Shown: one piece after another, positions 54,612-64,000 of the stretch
Layout of the letters: the number at the start of each line of letters is the position of its first letter
How positions within the stretch are numbered: position 1 is the stretch's first letter
DNA from: Aradus depressus
Taxonomy: Eukaryota; Arthropoda; Insecta; Hemiptera; Aradidae
Reading direction: 5' to 3'
Assembly: GCA_963662175.1 (NCBI GenBank)
Contig: OY759224.1
Span: forward strand, 22,081,489 to 22,145,488
Length of the DNA: 64,000 nt
Made by a program: the position numbers and the translations under genes
Notes under the pieces: generated by a model
The model's database searches: none
Seen by the model: only the letters and a program-made list of their open reading frames with translations
What the model was told of the DNA's origin: nothing

Positions 54612-54768
54612 ACAATGGTTTGCGGGTTCGAATCCCGTCCGGGAGTGAGTTTTATTTCGTAGGTAGAACTCCCTCACGGGGCCATGGATGTCGTAAATAA
54701 CCAGATAACACAGTGACATGGCTAATATGCATTGTACATAAGGCCAAAAGAAAAAAAAAAAAAAAATT
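54612..54768 (+). mobile_element. SINE-B copy (plus), 5' truncated
   Basis: Starts at caatggtttgcgggttcg, body shared with the other copies, ends in about 16 A. Confidence 0.88.
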
Positions 54769-55196
54769 TGAAAATAATTAACATATGATAATGTAGCTAA
54801 GACATCATTACACTGTTAATAGATAACTATGATTTAGTTTTTAGGTTAGAGTATTAACTCAACACATACATAAAATGCATACACCATGAACAACATTTTC
54901 ACAAAATTGCACTCCACAACATAGGATGTCTCCTCAGGAAACATTGTGAGCATATATTTGTCTTTATTATATTTTGTATATTATTTGTCATGTACGAGGC
55001 TAGACTGTGACTAGCGAAACGTGGTTACATTCCTGATTTCAGTCGAACTGTAAATTTGCGAGCCTTATATCCAGAGTGGTTTGAGTAGAAAATCTGCAAC
55101 AGTTACGCTTTTGTGTTAAGGGTAATTTTGAATGTCTGTGCAGAAGGGAATAAAGCATTTTAAAGCGTTTGTTTAGTGTATTAAGTGTGAGGTGTG

Positions 55197-55742
55197 CAGA
55201 GGCGGATTTAAGTTAGATTGCGCCCTAGGCCCATTCCGATTTGGCGCCCTGTTTGTTTTGTGATGATATACATGTTATAATGAAAAATATGAAAAAGATA
55301 TTTTATTATTTGATTTTTTACGTAACAATAATCAAATAAAAAAATAAGTTTTATTTGTATAATCAACTACAAACTTTTTTTCTTCTTGCTTTGGTTCGTG
55401 CAAAAACATCAATGATTTCATAATCAATTTCTAGGACCAACTGTGCTTCGATGGACAATAATGCAAGTGCATTTAAGTCTGTCTTGATCCATACTTGTAC
55501 GCAAATAGTTTTTTACTCCGTTTTTTAACGTGGGAAATGATCCTTCGTGTATAAAAATTATATGAATGACTCGTCCATGACTCGTCGGTGCAGCACAGTG
55601 ATTTGCACAGTAATTTTCCCTATACTGGTCTTTCAGTGCAGTCACCGGAGAAAAGAGAAACCAATTGATTTTAATTTTTAGTCGCCCTTCAAATTTTGGC
55701 GCCCTAGGCCCGGGCCTCGCGTGTCTAAGCCTAAATCCGTCG
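55197..55742 (-). mobile_element. hAT deletion derivative with transposase C-terminus
   Basis: Inverted ends cagaggcggattta / taaatccgtcgctg. Inside, the minus strand encodes the C-terminal dimerisation end of a hAT-type transposase across a frameshift (VKNYLRTSMDQDRL, then LNALALLSIEAQLVLEIDYE, 55380-55560). Catalytic parts are missing. Confidence 0.8.
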
Positions 55743-55749
55743 CTGTTGT

Positions 55750-56112
55750 GTATGAGGGTTCCATCTCAATCTTCTGTCTAGTGTAAGTCCTAAATATTTC
55801 ACTGTATCTTGTCTTAGTGTAAATGTTATATAGGTTGTGATTTGTCCATGTTGAGTTTAATTTTACAAGTGTTTCACCAATTCTCAATTTGAGTGAGATG
55901 GAGTTGTAATGTGAACGAGGCATTTACGTGAGATTCAGCAACAGCTAAGATGGCAGTGTCAAAAATGTATGTGGTGAGATGTAAAGCGTATATAACAAAG
56001 ATAAAATAGACCCTTTTGTCACGCCTACCATAATGGGGAATACATTGATACATACAAATAATCTTCCCTGACGATAATGTTGCAAAACTGTCAGTTCATG
56101 CAAGGATTTGTT
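55750..56112 (-). mobile_element. LINE reverse-transcriptase fragment, degenerate
   Basis: Minus strand MVGVTKGSILSLLY (RT motif usually GVPQGSILSPLLY), then DTAILAVAESHVNAS, then SLKLRIGETLVKLN. It abuts the leader of aldolase-like exon 1. Confidence 0.72.
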
Positions 56113-56142
56113 GCAGTTCCCAGTTGAAAGAACACAAACAAC

Positions 56143-56280
56143 ATGTCCACTCATTATTCCTATCCAACACCAATCCTCCAAGAAGAATTAATAAAAATTG
56201 CAAACCAGTTGGTTCAGCAACCTGGGAAGGGAATATTGGCAGCGGATGAATCTGTGGCGACTATAGGGAAGAGATTTCAG
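56143..56280 (+). CDS. Aldolase-like exon 1
   Basis: ATG at 56143; [20 protein letters not shown] then [20 protein letters not shown] and IGKRFQ. Forty-six codons, donor cag|gtgagt. A ttgcag acceptor at 56111-56116 suggests a short untranslated leader spliced from an upstream exon that I could not locate. Confidence 0.93.
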
Positions 56281-59200
56281 GTGAGTTTGCCAATAAATTA
56301 GTCGTAGTAGTTACTTTATGTAACAGCTTTACGGAGAATAGGGGAAGTTATGAGAAGTTTTCTCTATTTTCTTTACCAAAACGTTTTGATTTGTGTCACA
56401 CTTAAGTAAAAAGTTTTTACTGAAATTGATTAAGTAGTCCAGTAGGAGCTCAACATTTAGGTCTTCATGGATTTGGAGGATGGAGGTGTCCCTGGAGTAG
56501 CTACCAACCAATCTAAGGCATTTGTTTTGGGCCACTTGAAGAGTTCTCAAGTTGGTATTGCTTGCAAGACCGGCCCACACTGGCCATACATACGTTATCA
56601 CTGGCCGCAACAGAAGCTTGCATATGAAGAGTCTATTGGCTAAGGGGCTGCCTTTCTGTGGAGTAACGGGAATAAGGAGAACACAAGTCCGCTCACAGTA
56701 TTTGCTTTCTGTCTGATATGTTGCCTGAAGGTCAGTCGTCTGTCTAGAAGAACACCAAGGTATTTTACTGTATCGGTCTAGGCCAAATTTTCTACTTTCT
56801 GGGGTAATGCGGGGCGTCATTTTGTAAACAGGATCGCTTCAGTTTTTCCTTCATTAATTTTAAGTTTCCATTTATGGAAAAACCATTTGATTCGTCTATA
56901 AGCGTCCCTTAGTCTATGATTTATTGTGTCTGTCCTCCGGGAGTGTGAAACGATAGCTGTGTCGTCAGCGTAAAAATATATGTCCATGTTTACTCTTTAC
57001 CTTTCTGATTGTCAACATAAGCGGTATCTTGTAATATGTACATAGATCCTGAAGTGAAGTGGTCTTTCGGCCAAAATCTAATCACATCTAAGTTAGCAGT
57101 TTTGCGAGAGAGCTCTCACAACTTTCCAATCACGTAAACACACAAGCACAGACATCATCAGGAAAATGCTCAAAATATATTCAAGGAATCCTTGAAACCT
57201 CGATCTCAGTTTTTTGCACGATTACAATACATCCTTATTTATAAAAAAGTAAAAATAAAAACAGTTTATTCTTCCCCTCTAGGAGATCGGGGTTGAGAAT
57301 ACAGCAGAAAATCGTCGTCGATACAGACAAATGCTATTTAAATCCAAAGTTGGTGACTATATATCAGGTGTGATACTCTACCCCGAGACATTGTACCAAG
57401 AAACAGAAGAAGGCAAGACCTTTGTTGAACTATTAAAATCAAAAGGAATTGTATCCGGAGTAAAAATCGACCATGGATTGGTTCCTCTGTTTGGGTAAGT
57501 ACAATAGTATCTTAAATAAATAAATCGGTCAAGTGCAAACTATACTTACACAATTAGTGTTCCGTGACATCAGCCCACTTACATTATTAATAGTTAAACC
57601 AAAATTAGGTTAGGTTAGGTTTTATGACTCATGCCGGGCTTTAACTACCATATCGCCTACTACCAGAGCGCTCATTCGTCACTCTGGTGGACATGAGCCC
57701 GACTCTACTAAGGGAGTCCTAAATTTTGCCTACCCTAAACTTTTATTCACCTAGGTTAGGGGTCTTTAACGAGTACCTGACATCGTACAGGCTCGGGACC
57801 ATCGCTTAACGTCCCATCCGAAGGACGGCGTGCTTAAGTTTATTTTACCTTCCAGATAAAATAAACTAAGAGCCTCGATCGGGTTTCGAACCCACGATCT
57901 TGAGCTCAGAAGGCAATCATGCATACCACTGAGCTACTGGCGCCCTCTAGTTACACCGATGGTTCAGCAGTTATAAGGAAATAAACAAAAAAGCTCAGTG
58001 GTATGCGTGCTTGTCTTCTGAGCTCAAGAACGTGGGTTCGAAACCCGACCGAGGCCCTTAGTTTTTTTTATCTGGGAGGTAAAAAAAAAAACTTAAGCAC
58101 GCCGTCCTTCGGATGGGACGTTAAGCGATGGTCCCGAGCCTGTACGATGTCAGGTACTCGTTAAAGACCCCTGCCCTAGATGAATAAAAATTTAGGGTAG
58201 GCAAAATTTAGGACTCCCACAGTAGAGTCGGGCTCATGTCCACCAGAGTGACGAAAGAGCGCTCTGGTAGTAGGCGATATGACCTCGTAGTTAAAGCCTT
58301 CTATGGTAAGTCAATAGATTTAATTACATATACGATTATGATGAAAAGATAAAGTGGAACTATCTAATTTAACTCATTATAATTTATTAAACAACAACGA
58401 AAGGATATTATAATAAGAATTTATACTTTTATAGTTTTACATTGATTTACTTTGAAATTTAGGATCACAAATTTAATAAATTCACATTTATACTATAAGT
58501 ATATATATTTTTTTCTTTGACAGTGTGTCTTCGTTTAATATAAAATGATTTGTAGTTCTGAGGATTCAGAATGTACAACCCAGGGACTGGATGATTTAGC
58601 AGATCGTTGTGCACTCTTCAAAAGGGATGGTTGTCATTTTGCAAAATGGCGGTCAATACTGAAGATTGGTCAAGTCTCTCCATCTTTACAAGCCCTATAC
58701 GATAGTGCAACTGTTCTTGCAAGATTTGCATCTATTTGTCAACAAAATAGGTAAATTATATATTTTTTAAATATGTATTGTTATATTTGTTTATTTTTTT
58801 ATATAATAAAAAATAAAGTATCTATATGTGATGTGGCCATTGTTAATAAATAACATAGACTAGATTTTGAAAAATAATATAATTATATTTCATTTCAAAT
58901 ACAAGGGCCAGTCGGCGTAGTTAAAAGGAAAAACAAAAATAAACAAAGTTAACTCTCCTGATGTGGAGGGGTGAATGTGAAAGATGGGCTGATGAACTGA
59001 TCTCCAAACAAGGCCGAGAAGATCTGGGAGTAGGCTGAGGACGCCGTCACACCAGATGAGCCAAGTACCAGACTTCAGAGGTCCACGGAAAGGCGATCCG
59101 GGTTGACGAGAGAAGTCGGCGGGTTCGTGGCCTTGAGGAGTGCCCTAATGTCAACAGGCTGAAGGACCATGGAAGACTATCTGTCCAACACTGACCAGCG

Positions 59201-62200
59201 GTCATAAAACGAACTATTCCCCACTCCCCCACATTCATAGGCTCCTCCCACAAATTGTTAATATGATGTAATATAAACATAAGAATAAATTACATGAGTA
59301 ATATTGACCATAGTTATTATGATAATAATATTAATAATTATTAGAATAATTAATGAAAGAAAACTTAAGAAAAAATACCTCTACAAAAATCAAAAATTAA
59401 TTAAATGTTGCGCTAACAGCCATAATAAGATTTTCTTTTATCAACCATTTTTTTACAGATCAATCTCCTTCCTCTTCCTCATTCTTAAAATAATTTCATA
59501 ATGGCATTACTGTGTATAAGAAAGTCGCTCTCAGAATTACGTTGTACAAAGAAACAGAGAAAACGTCTGAGGTCAACACATTACTTTCATATACCCAGTG
59601 ATCAGTATAAATATATGGTCCTTTCAAAAGTTCTGTCGTTTTTTTGGTTAATTCCTTTTGAATAGGGAAATCCTCAAATAAATTTAACTTTGCTGGAGCT
59701 TCCTAACTATTGGACAAGCACATGATAGGGAAACGGAGAACAAAAATATAGGGGATCAAAATAATAATAATACTGAGAACAATGTAAAAAAATAATATAT
59801 TATAAGAAAAAAAAATATATATATATGTATATTCAATGACGCAAAAAAGAATACATCTTGTTAATGAAAATAAAATTAAAATTTAACTTGAGTTTAAAAA
59901 GAAATTCTTATCAAAATATGTCAAAAAGATTGGGTAAATAATTATTGTATATTATCGGACATATCGGATCTATAATAAAAACAAACAGAATGTCAATTCT
60001 TAAAACAAAAAGAAAGGTATATATATAAATTTATATTGTTAAAAAATAATCACTGAAAGTAATATAATAAAAAATGTAATCGACTATGGACTACCTACAA
60101 CGAAAGTAGTTCCGTAAGAAACAATGTTTGAATACCCCATATGTAATTAAAATTGGAAATATTAACGTGAGCTCACGATGAAAATAAAAATAAAATGATA
60201 AATATCTTTATGTTGACAACAGTGTGGTGAAAATAGTGAAATAGAAATACAAACAAAAATGATGATCTTCGAAGGAACCCGAAGAACGGTGACATCAGAA
60301 GAAGGAAGCTTTAACACCAAGGTCATATCACCTACTACCAGAGCGCTCTTTTGTCAATCTGGTGGAAATAAGCCCGACTCTTTAACGACGTACCTGACAT
60401 CGTACAGGCTCGGGACCATCACTCAGATTTTTTTCATCTCTTAGATAAAAAAAACATAAGGGCTTCGGGCGGGCTTCGAACCGGCAATCTTGAGGTCAAT
60501 AGCTTTGGATTTTTGGGTGTACTTCATTTGTGGCACTCTTGCCGCTTGTCCTGTTACAGACTGGTGCCTATTGTGGAACCAGAGATCATCCCAGATGGAA
60601 TGCACAGTCTGACGAAGGCACAGAAGGTGACGGAAGTGGTACTTGCAGCTGTCTACAAGTCAATGCAGGACCATCATGTCTTCCTCGAGGGGACACTACT
60701 CCGAGCTAATATGGTAACAGCTGGGATGCAGTGTCCTGTACAGTACAGACCTGCGGAGATAGCTAAGGCCACTGTAGAGGCATATCAGCGGGCGGTAATT
60801 ATAACGCAATTTTTAAATATTTATTACATTAGATCGTAATATATGTGGTGGGCTGGTGTTTTACACCTAGGGACCTAAGCATCCAGTGCTCTTATCCCTT
60901 CCCTGGAAGCGCTGGGCTTCCCCCTTATTATATTACCTGTATGTTTATACTACCTGAACCAAGCCCTTCATGAAGTGCTCAGTCTCCCAGTTTCCTTAAT
61001 GAACCTGAGAATGCTCTCATAGTCCAATCTTCTAAAGTCCTCCTCTGCGATTACATCTCCACCAAAGATGTGGAATCTCATTCGCGCATATCCCGAGCAG
61101 ATGCCCAGGAAGTGTGCCGCTGTTTCGTCTTCTTCCCCACATCTATCGCAGGTAGGACTGTCCTTGACTCCCACAGTGTGTAGGTGTCTATTGAATGGAC
61201 CATGTCCTGTGAGAACTTCAGTCAGTTGCCTAAGCTCGTTCCTTTTGAGGTTCAGGATCCCGTCTTTCAGAACTCTGGACTACCCTCCCAGGAACATCTT
61301 CGACTGCCTGCATATGGTCTTTTCTCTCCATGTACGCTCCATCCTTAGTCCATTCTTTAATTCGGCTAAAAACACTAATATCTAAGCAAATGTGGACGTT
61401 CCTGAGCATTCTGACTCGGAATAAAGTGGGTTTTTTTTACACATGAATGCATATTTCATAGGTTAGAGCATATTGTCTGGGTTAGTGCATAAAATGACAT
61501 ATTTCAACGATTAAGGCTTAAAAAATGGTCCTAATTTAACATTTCAGTGAAAAATGTATAATAGAAAAAAACAATAATTCCAATGCGTCCAATGGGAGTG
61601 ATTGGGGTCATAAATGTTGTATGCATTATGGTTATTTTGAGTGGAGAAATTTGGTACTAATTGTGGAAATACTTTTTGGACACCTGGCAAATTGGCAACA
61701 CTGCCTTAGTCCCCAGAAAAGGAAAAGGCTTACAGAAGCCGCAGAAGCGGTCTTTCCTTTAAAATATTATGAGTTTCTTTTAATTATTTTACTCAATTGT
61801 TAACACTTAACAATGCCTAAAGAATCTTGGAGTTTCTCTATTATTCTATATTCTTTATAAAAAGAATACAGTGACATTTTTAAAACCAACGGGAAAAAAC
61901 TTTTTTGTATCCTGTGCAAAACGTGTGTGTCTTGTGGAAAAAAGTCTCAGATCACTCAACATATATCTACAACTAAGTGATAATGAAAAGAAAAAACAAA
62001 AAACAACCATTTTTTTTTTTTTTGGAATCAATATCCGGAGCTTGTCAGAGCTCGAACCAGTTTTTTGTCGACCTCAACGAGCTGTTTTTAGCTTTAAATA
62101 TCCCATACAGCCGACTGAGCAATCCTCGATTTAAACAATTTATTGAAAAGTATGACTTCCCAAAGAAGCAACTCTAAGAAAAAACTAGTTTATTGTAAAC

Positions 62201-63768
62201 GTATTTATTTTCCTTTTTTGTAACGTTCCTTTATTTTACATTTATTTATAAATATAATTAAAAATTTCCTATAAAAAAAAAATAAGATGTTATCAATTTT
62301 GAATTAAAATTACTTTTAAAAAAAAGTTTAAATACTATTGCCTATCTACCTAATATTTTCTGATCAATTATTATGTTATTCCTAACTAAAATAGCTGTAG
62401 AGTTTATTACGTTTATTGGTGAATCAAAATTAAATTAAAAATATTAAACCCCCGAAACAAAAAATAAACCTTTATTTATCTTAATAAATACAAATTGTGC
62501 CGGAAATAGAACAAAATTACACTTTTTTGCAGAAATTAAGTCATTTTGAAAAATAAAAAAAGAACAGAAACGAAAGAAATTCACTGAAACATAAAAAAAA
62601 TAATGAATGAAAAAATGTTATGCTACAAAAAATGTGTATCCTCTTCTTCTCCATGGGATAGTGACAGTAGGTGTCTTCAATGGTATTCTCGGGTGTATTG
62701 GAAGCAGTAGGAAGTATGCCGTAAAAGCGCTTCGCTTCCTCATTAACGAGAAATAACGGCCTCACATGTTAGGAACGTGAGCGATGCTCAATATTGTTTC
62801 CCAGCACCGCCCAGGGGCGTATCCGCCCCCCCCCCCCTGGCCAGAGCAAAAAACCAAGATAAAAATTAAATAAACTAAAAAAATAGTTTTTATTAAAAAT
62901 GGATTGCTTGCAAGTTACCAATAGGATCTTCGAATTTCCCATGCGTCTGATTCCTAAATCAGCAATCAGCTGTTACATAAATGTACATGTACAAAACAAG
63001 TCATATTACATTTATTTAAATATATATGAATTCCATCATTTCATTTCCTCGCTCAAAATCGTTATTTATGTTATACTTTATACTCTTGAAGCTGATTTTA
63101 CATGCGCACTAAAAATGCAAAGTGCAGCAGCAGCAAATGCACGCTATTGGCTGTGAGTCATTTAATTCTAAAAGCACAGAAACCACAGGTGCATTTGCTG
63201 TTGCTGCGCTTTGCATTTTTGCTGCTCATGTAAAGTCAACTTAAGTATTACAGTCACTGGTTACCTCAGGGGGAGCTTCTAGAGGTCCGAGTCTCCCAAA
63301 TTAATAACAAAAAGTCTGCAGCGCTAACCACGGAAACTGCGAGCTGTGCCCCCGGGAGTCTATAACTCCCACTCCTGTAGCCTAACTTTGCCCCCTCCCT
63401 GCTCAAAATCCTGGCTACGCTCCTGGCACCGCCTATTTTCAACTACATGTTTTTTTTAGTAAATCTCATAGTTTTTCCCGTAGATTCCTCATATATTTTT
63501 CTATTTTGACTTATGCAAGGACCAACGCCTTGCTATGAAATTTAATATCGATTCTGTAAGCAATAAATAAATTTGAAAATTAAGTGGATATGTTTGGTAT
63601 AGGTACCCTGTGCAGTGATGGGTATAGGCTGTCTGACAGGCTCACTGACTGAAGAAGAGGCTACAACCAACCTGGATGCAGTGAACAAGTTCGTCGCAAG
63701 GAAACCATGGCCCATCACCTTCGCCTTTGGACGAGGACTCCAGATCTCTGCCATGAAGACATGGGCAG
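56143..63768 (+). CDS. Class I fructose-bisphosphate aldolase-like protein (3' end outside window)
   Basis: Exons 56143-56280, 57283-57494, 58556-58750, 60560-60794, 63603-63768; about 315 residues of the usual 360, all junctions in frame. The family reversibly cleaves fructose 1,6-bisphosphate in glycolysis through a lysine Schiff base. Seen here: [10 protein letters not shown] (Asp33 region), [10 protein letters not shown] (Lys107 region), [11 protein letters not shown] (Lys146 region), [12 protein letters not shown] (Glu187 region) and FGRGLQ (Arg303 region). The Schiff-base motif EGTLLKPNMV is instead [10 protein letters not shown], and the SGG phosphate loop reads LTGS. It is therefore either a catalytically altered paralogue or a pseudoenzyme. 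The frame is intact and splice sites are good, which argues against a dead pseudogene. The last 45 or so residues, including the C-terminal tyrosine, are not visible. Confidence 0.93.
56329..57000 (-). mobile_element. Jockey-type LINE reverse-transcriptase fragment
   Basis: Minus strand [20 protein letters not shown] (YADD catalytic motif), [20 protein letters not shown], then [20 protein letters not shown] and [18 protein letters not shown]. One frame break near 56820. Intron 1 of the aldolase-like gene. Confidence 0.88.
57005..57235 (+). repeat. Interspersed repeat P, copy 3
   Basis: aagcggtatcttgtaatatg, then gagagctctcacaactttcc. Intron 1 of the aldolase-like gene. Confidence 0.65.
57283..57494 (+). 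CDS. Aldolase-like exon 2
   Basis: [20 protein letters not shown], then [20 protein letters not shown] and [20 protein letters not shown]. Matches aldolase residues about 47-116. Phase 0 to 2. Confidence 0.95.
57607..57948 (-). mobile_element. SINE-A, full-length (minus)
   Basis: Tail aaattaggttaggttaggtt, complete body and head ending gagctactggcgccctct. Sits in aldolase-like intron 2, head-to-head with the next copy. Confidence 0.95.
57990..58305 (+). mobile_element. SINE-A, nearly full-length (plus)
   Basis: Starts in the A box (agctcagtggtatgcgtgc), B box gggttcgaaaccc, full body, stops within the tail at gttaaagcc. About 45 bp from its inverted partner. Confidence 0.95.
58556..58750 (+). 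CDS. Aldolase-like exon 3
   Basis: [20 protein letters not shown], then [20 protein letters not shown] and [18 protein letters not shown]. The acceptor must be gtag at 58552-58555; the stronger-looking tttgacag ending at 58523 would bring in an in-frame TGA. Confidence 0.93.
58751..60315. other. Aldolase-like intron 3, mostly unassigned
   Basis: 58920-59290 is a GC-richer block (minus-strand frame 59047-59280) that looks like a transposon remnant but matches nothing I can name. The rest is AT-rich. Confidence 0.45.
60320..60505 (-). mobile_element. SINE-A copy (minus), deleted
   Basis: Starts aaggtcatatcacctactac, lacks part of the body, ends in a degenerate head (ggcttcgaaccggcaatctt). It lies 55 bp before aldolase-like exon 4. 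Confidence 0.88.
60560..60794 (+). CDS. Aldolase-like exon 4 (altered Schiff-base motif)
   Basis: [20 protein letters not shown], then [20 protein letters not shown] and [20 protein letters not shown]. The codon at 60702-60704 is CGA (Arg) where active aldolases have the imine-forming lysine. Ends in phase 0 before gtaatt. Confidence 0.95.
60845..61390 (-). mobile_element. LINE 3' end (C-terminus plus 3' UTR)
   Basis: Minus strand [56 protein letters not shown], the zinc-knuckle end of an R1/I-type LINE. 60845-60965 is probably its 3' UTR. Intron 4 of the aldolase-like gene. Confidence 0.82.
61813..62177 (+). pseudogene. hAT/CGGBP1-like transposase N-terminal remnant
   Basis: Degenerate frames: MPKESWSFS, then [36 protein letters not shown] (Cys/His zinc-finger-like), then [31 protein letters not shown], a segment typical of hAT-derived CGGBP1-like proteins. 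A stop at 61858 and a frameshift near the A/T tract (62010) break it. Family call is from remembered pattern, so moderate. Confidence 0.6.
62812..63425. mobile_element. Non-autonomous hAT element with 8-bp target duplication
   Basis: Ends CAGGGGCGTA and TACGCTCCTG are inverted. The flanks are the perfect 8-bp repeat GCACCGCC (62804-62811 and 63426-63433), the size typical of hAT insertion. No transposase remains. Intron 4 of the aldolase-like gene. Confidence 0.9.
63088..63245. mobile_element. Short hairpin MITE nested in a hAT derivative
   Basis: Arms containing aaaatgcaaagtgcagcagc and gctgcgctttgcatttttgc pair over about 55 bp. Confidence 0.82.
63603..63768 (+). CDS. Aldolase-like exon 5
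   Basis: [20 protein letters not shown], then [20 protein letters not shown] and [16 protein letters not shown]. Matches the segment GITFLSGGQSEEEA to YGRALQASALKAWGG, with the glycine-rich phosphate loop changed. Leaves 1 nt; the next exon is outside the window. Confidence 0.93.
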
Positions 63769-64000
63769 GTAAGACTTGTATTCCTAGGAGGTGGTGAAAA
63801 AAAAAGTAATGTCTAAGTGATGCGATACTCACGAGAATCGATGTGTAAACATCTGCTTTAATTTCGAAAATTTGCTGTCGTGCACTGTTTTGATTAAAAT
63901 TTGTTTTATAATGTTACAATAAGAAAAGTAGTATGAGGAATTAAACTTTCAAATTTATTTGTGACAGCTAAAATAAGGTATACGAATATACAACTGTGAT

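Noticed and set aside
59047..59280. Minus-strand frame in aldolase-like intron 3
   Set aside because: No family recognised and no intact gene structure; described only as an unassigned GC-richer block.

Overview
This is a 64 kb window from an animal genome, almost certainly an insect. The genes have many exons with GT-AG introns, the intervening DNA is AT-rich and full of transposon remnants, and several SINE copies end in CCTAA repeats, the complement of the insect telomere repeat TTAGG. A hemipteran is plausible, but I cannot fix the species from sequence alone.

Two protein-coding genes can be supported, both on the + strand. The first is focal adhesion kinase (Fak). Twenty-one coding exons run from 17735 to 47693 and encode about 966 residues: most of the FERM domain, the Src-docking linker (SEDYAEI), a complete tyrosine kinase domain, a short linker and the FAT domain. 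Every intron phase matches at the junctions. The extreme N-terminus lies in one or more exons I could not find. The second gene, from 56143 to beyond the right edge, is a class I fructose-bisphosphate aldolase-like gene with five exons visible (about 315 residues). Its Schiff-base lysine is replaced by arginine, and its phosphate-binding SGG loop has also changed, so it may be a pseudoenzyme or a divergent paralogue.

Layout: 1-17.7 kb is repeat-rich DNA upstream of, or in a 5' intron of, Fak. 17.7-47.7 kb holds Fak with introns full of SINEs, mariners, LINE tails and MITEs. 47.7-56.1 kb is intergenic, with MITEs and a nested mariner/LINE/SINE insertion. 56.1-64 kb holds the aldolase-like gene, whose introns carry LINE fragments, a head-to-head SINE pair and hAT derivatives.

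The mobile DNA falls into recurring families. SINE-A is tRNA-derived, about 330-350 bp, with about 24 copies. SINE-B is tRNA-derived, about 160-215 bp, with a poly-A tail and three copies. An unclassified repeat R is about 470 bp with internal subrepeats and about 18 copies. There are also three degenerate mariners, about ten 5'-truncated LINE tails, two or three hAT derivatives, a Helitron-like element and several terminal-inverted-repeat MITEs. I found no multi-gene system, CRISPR array, rRNA or credible stand-alone tRNA gene. The most notable points are the lysine-less aldolase, a 53-bp tandem array that multiplies a Fak splice donor, a possible alternative 67-nt kinase exon, and a near-perfect spacerless palindrome inside a transposon.
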